From: Lantana camara
Lineage: Eukaryota > Streptophyta > Magnoliopsida > Lamiales > Verbenaceae
Direction of reading: 5' to 3'
Length of the DNA stretch: 64,000 nucleotides
Assembly: GCA_037501455.1 (NCBI GenBank)
Contig: CM074862.1
Coordinates: 88,993,501-89,057,500, forward strand
The notes beneath the pieces were generated by a model that saw only the letters and a program-made list of their open reading frames with translations, searched no databases and was not told the DNA's origin. Numbering within the stretch: the stretch's first letter is position 1; each line of letters begins with the position of its first letter. A program made the translations under genes and the position numbers. This document shows, one piece after another, positions 55,076 through 64,000 of this stretch.

Positions 55076-55565
55076 TAGGGATGTAAACGAACCGAACCGA
55101 GTTGAGCCTTGGTGTTTTTTGATGGTTCGGGCTCAGGCTTATTAGAGATGGCTCGGGTTTGGCTCGCGAGCCAGCAAGCCCCCTAAAATTTGGCTCGGGC
55201 TTGGCTCGCCCTTGGCTCGAGCCAAGCCCAAGCTGGCTTGCGAGCCTTCTTGAATATTCTTTGCCTAAACCTCACAAAGCCATTTTTCCCAAGCTAACCA
55301 GATCCATTTTCACCAAACCTCACATAATGTAAACAATCATAAATCCACAACATTCAAGAAAGGAAATTGGAAAAACGATGCAAATCAAAAATCGGATTTT
55401 GGGGGAAAATCAATAAACGACTAATCTGCTAGTGCAAAAAACCAACATCTAACTTCTAAGTGTTACAAAATAAAATAAAAATTCCCAAAATCCAACCCTT
55501 GCGAACTAGATTAAAGTCCAAAGAGAGAAGATGGAGACGTGGGTTGAACTCTGGAGGTGGTGTTC

Positions 55566-57960
55566 TGTAGCACCCGAAGCGCAAGGTGCCACATCCCCCG
55601 TACTATAGCTCAGTCCACATATGAAACGGATAATCCATACATGAACTTAGCTATAGCGGACGGGAGACAAGAAAACAAAATGACAACTAGCTAGGCGGGA
55701 CTAACCCCAAACCAATTACCATAATATATAAGAACTAAAGCGGAAGCATGCTATATTATCAATCATTTATCAAGTAAACCGTATTCTAATCTCACATATC
55801 AATACATTATCATCTCCCAAAATACATAACATGTCATACTAATGTCAAAGATAACAATACATGAAAGTGTAGTGTGCTAGACCCGACAGAAAGACAGGAC
55901 ACGACTCTGACTCCCGCCTAGCAAGCATCTGCAAAACACTGAAAGGTGGAGGCATCAATCTATGAAAGACTGAGTGAGGGGCATAATAGATATAAGCGCA
56001 GATAACATGCAAGTCATAACCTCGGGTAAGGTTTTATAACCGAAAGCAATATAAGTTCAAAATATAATTCACATTGCCCGAGATTACAACTATCAAGTTT
56101 AACATTTAATTTAATTTCAGTTGATCAGTAGCCTGGCGATGGGGCATGCACGATCTCCAACCAAACTCTGACAGTGTACAATGATTATGTTTCAATTGAT
56201 TAGGTTATCACACAAATAGTTACAGTGCACACGATCAATAACACGAACTCCTTCTTCCTCCGGGTGATGGTGGGTTTGCAAGGCCCGAACCATCCACGGT
56301 AACACGGTGTACGTCGGGAACATGACTCCCACGCACGGGACTCCTTCCTCCACCAGACCTCCTGGTGGATTCAGGGTTCATCCCCACGGTAAGAGGGGAG
56401 TGTAAAAGTTACCCGTCAGCCCATGCTTTCCCGGTTGGCTCAAACACTAGCCCTCGGGTCCACGGTGAACAATACACGGTCACTCGCCAAAACACGGTCA
56501 GTACAATCACGGTAACACGGTACACGGCTTGTTTCCCAAATCATTTGAGGGTTTTTGGAAAGATTATAGACATATATATACGTTTTGGCCAAAATCCACG
56601 TAAGGGTTATACGGGTTTTAGGTAGCTAGCAATTAAACCTCACCTGTGCCAAAAAAATACAAGCAAAGACACGGCCTAAGAAGCCCGCTCCTCGTCACCG
56701 GGAAGCTGGTATGTGCAACAAAGACAAGTGTACACGAGACACGACTCGTATGAACCAATTAGGACGAACAGCGTAATCATGAACAATATGACGTGCATTG
56801 ACAATTAGGGGATGATATGATCATATTCATGCATAAAATGAGCATATAATAACATGTATCGATCAATTAAGGGCTTAGAAACGGATTCGGAAAGTTAGAT
56901 TTTATGCATAAATCCAGAAAATCCCCTGGAGCATGGGAACGACCGTTCCGTGTTTGAACTAGAAATGGGAAGGGCCGTTCTCGGCTCCCCGAAACAATCC
57001 CGTGCATCTGTAAAGATTTTGGAAGTTTTGGGGCTGGGAATGGCCGTTCCGGTCACAGGCCAAACTGGGAAGGGCCGTTCCCAGTCTCACGTGCCAGCTG
57101 TTAGGGGTGGGAACGACCGTTCCCAGAATGAATTGGGACGGGAAGGGTCGTTCCCGTCATGCAGAAGATGCAGAATAGAGCAGCAGAAACAGGGGAGGCA
57201 CGAACCATAACCAAATCTCATCAAACACATATAATTCAACTTCTAAATGCAAGAAATCTGGGAATTAACATGCATACATGCTCAAGGTACAATAAAATCC
57301 AATCTAAACACTTAAATCATGCTTGATCATCAAGATTTCTCACTTTGAAACCCATACATGAACTCATCATATAACTTCATAAATTCCAAGAATTCAACCA
57401 TCAATTCAAATATAAGGCATAGAATCATGCTTCCAACACCAAATAATCAAGTTAAAATGCTCAAATCCTAACCCTAGCTTCCATCTAAAATTCAAGAAAT
57501 CCATATCAATATCCGTGTATACCTTAAATTAAAAAAAAGAAGGAAAGAGATGGAGATTAGATGATTGTTGAGCTTCAACTTATGCAATTTCTCCGGAAAA
57601 TTAACTTGAATTTGATGAAATCCCTTTTCTCCTTTCTTGGTGGCTTTGGATCGGTAGAGCAAGGAAGTAAAACATTTGATGAGATACTTTAATTTGCAAT
57701 TAAGCCCTCAATGTTTGTAAGTTCATGCAATTGAGGATGAACTTAGGAAAATTGATCAATTAGGTCCAAAGAATATTTCATGCACTTTGGTCCTTGAATT
57801 TAAAAGAATGATCACTTAAGGACAATTAGACAATTAAATCAAGTTCGACAATTATTTCACGTAGCAATTGTTCTCAATTTGATACAAATTTCATATAAAC
57901 ACTTAGGAAATAATTCATAAAATATCACATATTGCATAACTGAAAAACTGGGGCGTTACA
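55566..57960 (-). mobile_element. Gypsy-type LTR (2395 bp), minus orientation, probably solo
   Basis: Starts TGTAGCACCCG and ends GGGGCGTTACA. No internal domain adjoins it. The flanking pentamers TGTTC and TGCTG match only partly, so a target duplication is not demonstrated. Closest relatives in the window are 1803-5907 (plus) and 7275-10,441 (minus). It contains the six-palindrome cluster at 56,935-57,155. Confidence 0.75.
56935..57155. repeat. Cluster of six GGGAACGGCCGTTCCC palindromes
   Basis: Copies start at 56,935, 56,967, 57,036, 57,067, 57,109 and 57,140. Distances are 32, 69, 31, 42 and 31, three pairs with 31-32-bp spacing. Individual copies vary at the centre (GACC, GGCC, GTCG). 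Confidence 0.88.
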
Positions 57961-58298
57961 TGCTGGGCTGCTGCTGAACTTTGGAGGAGGCGGTGGCGTG
58001 GTGGGCAGTGACGCGAAACGGACAGTGGGAAAGAGGAGGTGGTGACGGGGTGGCGCGCGACGAGAGAAAAAAGAGGTGGTGGGTGGCACTCGGCGGCGCG
58101 GTGCTGGACGGAGAGATCTAGAGGAAGTGCTGGTGGTGGCAAGAATCAGCTCTGTGCTGCTGATTGCTGAAGTCTGGAGGAGGCGGTGGCGTGGTGGTGG
58201 CTCCGTCATCAGAAGTGGTGGCGGAGTAATTAGGGTTTTTGCCTTATATATATATATATATAAGATATATCTATAAATATAATATATATATATGTATG

Positions 58299-59061
58299 TG
58301 ATCTGGCTCAAATCTGATCGATCTGACGTGGTCGATCTGGCTGTCAGATATGGGTCGATCAGTCAAGAATTTATTTAAGTGGGCTCTTTATCGACCTGAA
58401 AGCACTAACACACGTGAGCTAAGTACCAGCTTGGGGAACTTGGGGTTTTACCCAAGTTTGGCACTCAGACGCTCAAGTCAGTAATGGAGCTCTTTAGAGA
58501 GAGAATAAATGCAATTAAATGCGGAGTAAAGGCTTACCAACTACTATTCAAGGGGCGAGTATTTATAGCCATAACCAAATAACACAGTAATGCGTGTACT
58601 GTAGAGGCGCATTAATGGCATTGCCAGTCGTCGATCTGGATGTCGGACGATGGAACTGGCTTGAGGCGGGTCGTTTGTACCTTCTTTCCCCTTTGGGTAA
58701 AAGCAGGGACTGACGGTCATTAATGATCCATAGTACGCCTGTTCCAGGGAATGAGAAGGGTACACGTGTCCCGACAGGAATGCTTTATAGTATTCGGGTG
58801 TCCGGTGACGTATATAATCGATCTGTAGATCGATATTGCCTTCCGGGATCCTGAAACCTGTTTGGGTTTCCCTCAAGGGAGTAGACGGCAGATCGAGGAA
58901 CACGCTACTTAGATTGAGGTCGATAGGCTCTTCAGATCGTTAGTAGGTTAGTCACGATCTGGCTATTAGATCTGGCTATCTGGTTTGTCCAAAGTGGCGC
59001 AAAGGTCCATGTGGCACCAATCGGGGGCGGCCACGTGGCCGTTTATTATTATGCCATGTCA
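58299..59061 (-). mobile_element. 3' LTR of a Tat/Retand-type Ty3-gypsy element
   Basis: On the minus strand the LTR begins TGACATGGCA at 59,061, directly after a polypurine tract (AATTTGGGGGGCC, complement of 59,064-59,076). A minus-strand TATA box lies at 58,560-58,567. The left border is uncertain: TGATCTGG at 58,299 or TGACGTGG at 58,324 are candidates. It is rich in GATCTGG/CGATCT words like the rest of the element. Confidence 0.65.
58560..58567 (-). promoter_or_regulatory. TATA box of the Gypsy LTR
   Basis: TATAAATA on the minus strand, with U3 to the right and a leader to the left. It drives the element's genomic RNA in the pol direction. Confidence 0.55.
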
Positions 59062-59296
59062 GAGGCCCCCCAAATTACCAGTGTGAATTTTCGCAGGGGT
59101 AATTTCATCGATCTGGCATTGGGTAGGGGAACCGTCGTGACCGTTAGAATCGAACCGCCGCCTTGATGATTAGGCGCAACTTTTGAGTTCATCGATCTGA
59201 CGCCGCATTTAATGCGACGTGACCTTTGAGGAGGGTGGCATGGCCGGGGTAATAATGGCGTCGTTTCGTATTTCGAGATGTTACTTTTTCATCTCT

Positions 59297-59304
59297 TATA
59301 AATA
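59297..59304 (+). promoter_or_regulatory. TATA box for the antisense ORF
   Basis: TATAAATA on the plus strand, followed by a C/T-rich leader and the ATG at 59,445. It lies outside the LTR. Confidence 0.55.
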
Positions 59305-59444
59305 GGAGGTAACCCCCCTCTCATTTTCACTATTTTCACACACAAATCAACGAGCTGCTCCGATCTGCACCCTGTGCACACCCACTCTCGAGGCTTTTCC
59401 GATCGGTTCTTGAGGTAAAGATCCTTTCCTTTTCCCCATCTTCT

Positions 59445-62032
59445 ATGGCACGCGATCAGATCGAAATGAGAGGAGAATTAGGTGAAGCTGCTTTTACGTT
59501 GTCCCCTGAACGGGAGGTCGAGCGGAACGTCCCCCCTCTCCCAGATGCGAGTTTCGAGTCCCTCACGGGATCTGGTGGTACGGCCAACCGTGGGGGACCT
59601 GTATCGACCTCAAGAAGAAGAGGCGCGATGAGGCTAGTGGATGAGCCGGAAGAGGTCCAGGAGGTCGGGGGAGCAGAGGAGGTTCAAGGGCAGGCGAATC
59701 CTCCGGCGGTGGAGCAGCCACGCCATGTCTACCGTACTCTATCCCATATGACGCAAAGGGCAACAAAGATAACCCCTTCGGAGTTCACGGAAGTGGTGAG
59801 AAAGCTGGGTTTGGGCCCCCAGTATGTGGTTCGAATGCCCGTGACCGGGGAGACGGTGGGCAGCCCCCTGAGACCGAGATCGATTGGGCTGTATTATCAC
59901 GCAGTCAAGTATGGCCTGCGTCTTCCTTTTTCGCGGATCGTTTCCGATCTCCTTGTCTGGTTCAATATGTGTCCTGCCCAGCTGACCCCAAATTCGTTCT
60001 CCTTAGTCCACTGCATGATGATGATCGTGAAGTGTTTGGGGTTCGTACCGGAGTTCGAAGATTTCGGAGAATTCTTCACTTTGAATAGCGCTGCCAAATC
60101 TGGCCCTGGGTACTTTAACCTTCAATCTAAGCCCAACCTGAAGATGGTATCGATCCCCTCGACATCGCATGGGGTGGACTGGAAGTCCAAGTTCTTCTTC
60201 GTCGACCTCCCTGTTGCCCCCTCGTTCCGAACTACTTGGGGTTCCGATGATCCGAAGCGCCTTCCGACTAGATCGACCTCCTGGCTCCATGACCATTTCG
60301 ATCTACTTCCTCGCTTGGGCCTCCTTGACCATAAGAACCTGACGAGGACGGGGCATCTGGTCGAAGCGGGCATTATTCTTGGGACCCGTCAGAGAAACTT
60401 CCGCCTTGGTATGCTCCTACTTCGATCGGACCCCACCTCGATCAGGGTCCCCTTTTAAACTTGTGCATTCTCCTCATAATTGTCGATCTAATTTCTTTAT
60501 ATCGATCTGCAGATCTCCGAGTGCTAATCATGTCTCGCGCTTCGATGATGAGAGCTCGACGTCAAAGGGAGGCTACAGCTGCTGAGATGCAGCCCGTGGT
60601 CGACGCGGGCCGCTCGATTCTCAATGCTCTCCCTGACGCACAGCGAGTCCATCAGGAGGGGTTCAGAAAGGAGCTGCATGATCAAGGCCCTCCCCAGGTC
60701 GTTCAGAATGTGGCAGCGGAGCCAGCTCGTTGTCAGGAGTTCGTCGATCTGGCTGGGCCTTCTGGGGGTCAGGAAGAGGTCGATATAAATTTAGATCATT
60801 TAGACATTTATTTTGATGAAACCATTGATCCTTATGCCCAGTTTGTTCAGGCAAGGCACGGTGTGGGAAAAAGGCCCCTTAGTGAGACAGCTCATCAGGT
60901 CGAAGAATCTGAGGATTCCGATGTGGAAGCTGAATTGATGGATTTCCCGACGACCCCACTTCCCAAATGGCCAGCTGGGCTCGAGCTGGAGAGAGAGAAT
61001 GGATCGAATCGAGCCCTTGCTTTTGGTACCCCGGACATCGATTTGATTTCAGCATTGTTCAATACCGGGTGCATCATTGATGAGCAGAAGAAGCTCTCCT
61101 TTGCAAGATCTGCCGACCAGAAGAGGGCTAAGGCCGCTAGGGGTCTTTTTTGCGTAAGTATATATATTTTTGTTCTCTCTTTCTCCGTCGATCTCCTTTC
61201 TAATCGATCTACTTGTTACCTCCAAGTCGTCCTTCCGGTGCTGGTCAACTCGATCCAGGAGGCTAAGGTCTACAAGGCCGGTAAGCTAAGGTACAAGGAG
61301 AAGTACCAAACGGCAAAAGCTCAGCTCGCTTCGATGAGCCCTGAAATTTTCCACCAGCTCGAGGACGATCTCCGCAAGGCTAGAGAGGAGAAGCGGGTCC
61401 AGATCGAGGAGAAAGAGACGATGGAGGCCCAACTTCAGAGTTCCCATGAGGCCCTTGCAAAGGCGGAGAAGAGCCATGAGTAAGAGCTGGCGAGGATGAG
61501 GGAGGAGTTCGCCAAGCAGCTTGAGGACGCCCAGGTTGCTTCAAAGGAAGGGGGTAGGGTTGAGGTTTTCGACTTCGCCCGGTCGAGGATCCAGAAGGCC
61601 GCCTCCGACCTGCAACGGTATAAGCTCGAGATCGAGCGTTATGCGGTGCGGGAGTTCATGGAGGGTCCCGGTTTTGAAGAGGCGAGCCTGATCGTGGGCG
61701 AGGGCGACCTGGCAGAAGGGTTCCAGATCTGTGTGAACCAGCTCAAGGCCCAAAATATCTTCCCTCCGGAGTTCAATTTCGACACGATAGGCCCTCTCCT
61801 GGCTGATCCCGGAGCCACTGAGCAGGAGGAGGAGCCCGTTCAGATCGATTGGGCGACCCATAAGTATGGCCATGCCATCGAAATTGCTAAGGCCAAGAGA
61901 TCGAAGAGTCGGGTGGGGTGCGAACTGCCACAACAGGTCGAGGTCGAGCACCTCCTTCCTCCTCTCCGTGAGTTCAACGGGTCACGAACCAGATCTGGTA
62001 GGGAATCCTCTGCTCCTGTTGAGCTTGATTAA
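59445..62032 (+). pseudogene. Antisense extra ORF (Transposase_28-type) of the Gypsy element
   Basis: Exon 1 is 59,445-60,408. The intron at 60,409-60,512 (GT..AG) joins in phase to the exon reading DLRVLIMSRASMM. A second intron probably runs from GTAAGT at 61,154 to AG at 61,258 (in phase). Exon 1 contains the domain known in Pfam as 'putative gypsy type transposon' (PF04195): YYHAVKYGLRLPFSRIVSDL, CPAQLTPNSF, GYFNLQ, WKSKFFFV. The second half is a long coiled coil (residues around LRKAREEKRVQIEEKETME). A TAA at 61,481-61,483 cuts the coil, and the same frame continues to 62,032. Extra ORFs of this type, antisense between pol and the 3' LTR, are known from Tat/Retand elements; their function is unknown. 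Confidence 0.8.
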
Positions 62033-62470
62033 ATTGAACCTTTTATTTCAAAACATTATTAAATCCGACCTACTAGCCGGGGTTGTGGCTAGGTGAATAT
62101 TTGCTTTTATTTCATTGTTTTGAACAATCGACCATCGAGCCACGTCGCGTGGTGAGCTCGATGCGCTAGGTAGAATCGAACCCTTCAAATTTGGGGGTTT
62201 ATTTTTTGTATGAATGAACTCTGTTTCATACTTGTCTTTTACTTTGCAAGTTGAGTATTTGTTCGTTCTGGCATGCGTGTGGTTTGTCGATCTAGGTTTT
62301 GCTTACCCCTTAGCTAGATTTTTATCGCTTTCGGATCGATGGGTTCGCAAAGCTATTCGATCTCGTTTGGATGTCTATCTAGTCACATTGGGTGCTCGCG
62401 TTCTTGACTTAGTCGTTTTTCCATTCGCTGCATTCTCGTCGGATCGATAGCGATCTCTGAGACGCGTTAA
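62033..62470. other. Non-coding part of the Gypsy element
   Basis: Between the antisense ORF and the minisatellite. No supported ORF. Confidence 0.5.
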
Positions 62471-62815
62471 TCTCTGGACCTCTCTGGATCTAAATAGATC
62501 TCATCGGATCTCTGGACCATAAATTTTTAAAAATCATTACTCTGGACCTCTTTGGATCTAACTCGATCTCCTCGGGTCTTTGAATAATCTTTTTGAAAAT
62601 CATCGATCTCTAGATCTCCTTGGATCTAAGTCGATCTCATTGGATCTTAGGATCTACCTTTTCGAAGATCATTAATCTCTGGACCTCTTTGGATCTAAAA
62701 CGATCTCCTTGGATCTCTGGATCATTAATTTTTGAAAACCATTAATCTCTGGACCTCTTTGGATCTAAATTGATCTCATCGGATCTCTGGATCATCAGGT
62801 TCGTTAGGATTTTTA
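62471..62815. repeat. Minisatellite of 68-70 bp, five copies
   Basis: Units start at 62,471, 62,539, 62,607, 62,676 and 62,746 with TCTCTGGACCTCTTTGGATC or a variant. Tandem repeats in the 3' non-coding region are a known feature of Tat/Ogre elements. Confidence 0.9.
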
Positions 62816-63073
62816 GGATCTCTTTGAGTCTTAAAAACGACCTCATTGGATCTTGATCTCTGACGATCGGATGTGGGGGGCTCACTCCCTCCTCGACTCA
62901 TGACCGTAGGTCGAATGAGAGCTTAATCGAGGGGATAGTGACCTAGTGTGGGATTGCGGATTGACTCCAATCGGATGTTGTCCTAAAACATGTAAATTAA
63001 TTTACTGAACAGAGATCGATTCTCAGGCGAATTTGACCTCTTTAACCATTAGAAATTGAAATAAATTTGAAGG
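62816..63073. other. Spacer between minisatellite and pol
   Basis: Diverged leftovers of the minisatellite words, then unique sequence. No gene. Confidence 0.5.
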
Positions 63074-64000
63074 CTAAATGTAAAATTTTTTCAAGTTGTA
63101 CGCATTCCACGGTCTGGGTAATGGCTCCTCGACCATGTCTTCGAGCCGGTAGGCCATGTTTTTCCCGATCTCCGTGACGCGATAGGGTCCTTCCCAGCTA
63201 GGCTCAAGTTTTCCAACATGTTGCAAGACTTCGACCTTCTTTAACACTAGGTCGCCGATCTGAAACGATCTGGGCTTCACGTATTTGTTGTATGATCGAG
63301 CTGCCACTGCCTTGTACTGTTTGAGCTTCTGATAGGCATGCTCTCTGCTTTCTTCGATCACATCTAGATCTTCAACTCTGATCTCTGTATTCCTGTCGAG
63401 CTGGTATTGCGATACACGAGCGGTTTCGTGTAACAGCTCCGATAGGATGACGGCTTCGGATCCGTAAACCAGAGAGTATAGTGTTTGTCCCGTGGCTGTC
63501 CGCGGGGTAGTTCGATATGCCCATAGTACGCCGTCGAGCTCGTCCGCCCATGCCCCCAGTTTGGCATCAAGACGATTCTTGAGATTTTGGATAATGATTC
63601 GGTTGGTGACTTCAGCTTGGCCATTTGCTTGCGGATGACCAACAGTAGTGAATCTGAGGTCGATCCCGAGGTCCCGACAATAGCTCTTAGTATTCTCAGA
63701 TCGAAATTGAGGACCATTGTCGCAGATGAGCACCCTCGGAACCCCAAAACGACAGATTATATTTTTCCAGAGAAAATTCCTTATTACTGCATCAGTAATC
63801 TTGGGGACTGCCTCGGCCTCGACCCACTTTGAGAAGTACTCGACGCATACTATGGCAAACTTTTTCTATCTGGGCGCCAAGGGGAAGGGACCGATGATGT
63901 CGATCCCCCATTGATCAAAGGGCCAGCATACATCGATCGGTATCATAGATGCCGGGTGTGTGTGGATTAGGTTGCCATGTTTTTGGCATTTGGGGCATTT
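63074..64000 (-). pseudogene. Ty3-gypsy pol: integrase region, continues beyond the window
   Basis: Minus strand. The frame runs from the window edge through KCPKCQKHGNL (end of the HHCC zinc-binding domain), WPFDQWGIDIIGPFP (first catalytic Asp), LICDNGPQF (second Asp) and NGQAEVTNR (catalytic Glu) to the C-terminal part (GDLVLKKV, LEPSWEGPYRVTEI, NAYNLKKFYI) with stop at 63,074. An in-frame TAG at 63,866-63,868, just after the first Asp block, breaks it. Wording is typical of Tat-lineage integrase. Reverse transcriptase, RNase H and gag would lie beyond 64,000. This gene and the antisense ORF converge on the minisatellite. Confidence 0.9.

Larger units (their letters stand above)
55076..58298. 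mobile_element. Truncated hAT-like element, split by an LTR
   Basis: TAGGGATGTAAACGAACCGA at 55,076 resembles the left end of the hAT-like element at 32,886. It is followed by GGCTCGGGCTTGGCTCG-type repeats. The LTR at 55,566-57,960 is inserted. To its right (57,961-58,250) is GC-rich sequence with repeated GGAGGCGGTGGCGTGG blocks, then (AT)n. The right terminus (ACATCCCTA) is missing, probably lost where the Gypsy element starts near 58,299. Confidence 0.45.

Noticed and set aside
55566..57960. Claim of a target-site duplication for this LTR
   Set aside because: Flanks TGTTC and TGCTG agree in only three of five bases.
58914..59061. Possible second LTR start near 59,330
   Set aside because: The polypurine tract next to TGACATGG at 59,061 gives a better U3 border, and the TATA at 59,297 points the other way.
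61480..61500. Third intron in the antisense ORF starting at GTAAG 61,480 to bypass the TAA
   Set aside because: No suitable acceptor and the frame continues directly after the stop, so a nonsense change is simpler.

Overview
This is a plant nuclear window, almost certainly a dicot. It has intron-split genes with GT..AG borders, plant-only families (PLS-class PPR, tau-class GST, fasciclin-like AGP, nepenthesin-type aspartic proteases) and AT-rich intergenic DNA packed with nested plant transposons. I cannot name the species. No bacterial, organellar or viral block and no CRISPR array was seen.

Layout. 1-10,441 is a nest of LTR retrotransposon remains: a Copia-like LTR end (1-1802), a solo LTR with perfect GATTA target duplications (2439-5380), a cluster of miniature Cassandra-like TRIM elements (about 5908-7274) and a Copia-like solo LTR with perfect GTTTG duplications (7660-9982). 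The two solo LTRs sit inside older LTRs of opposite orientation. 10,442-16,760 holds small repeats and a probable D-type cyclin gene on the minus strand (about 13,388-15,825). 17,084-23,173 is a chimeric block of LTR pieces in which about 2 kb occurs twice. 24,251 onward starts with a CACTA transposon end, followed by three exons of a fatty-acid amide hydrolase, probably captured. 27,200-30,072 is AT-rich with two foldback MITEs.

The gene-rich part runs from 30,619 to 48,563: a fasciclin-like arabinogalactan protein (minus), an intact aspartic protease (plus), its tandem duplicate broken by a LINE fragment and frameshifts, a CDR1-like aspartic protease (minus), a DYW-class PPR protein (plus) and a tau glutathione S-transferase (minus). 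The proteases look secreted to the apoplast, the PPR protein probably edits organelle RNA, and the GST is cytosolic. They form no pathway together; the only evident link is the local protease duplication.

49,195-54,237 is a complete 5-kb Mutator-like element with terminal inverted repeats of about 255 bp and a perfect 9-bp target duplication. It carries a decayed transposase gene and, convergent to it, a second gene for a GRF-zinc-finger membrane protein. A MITE abuts its right end. 55,076-58,298 is a truncated hAT-like repeat invaded by a Gypsy-type LTR. 58,299-64,000 is the 3' part of a Tat/Retand-type Ty3-gypsy element on the minus strand: LTR, antisense spliced extra ORF with its own TATA box, minisatellite, then integrase running off the window.

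The least explained structure is in the large LTRs. Three of them carry six 16-bp palindromes arranged as three pairs, with members of each pair 31-34 bp apart. The palindrome sequence differs between LTR subfamilies while the pair layout is kept.
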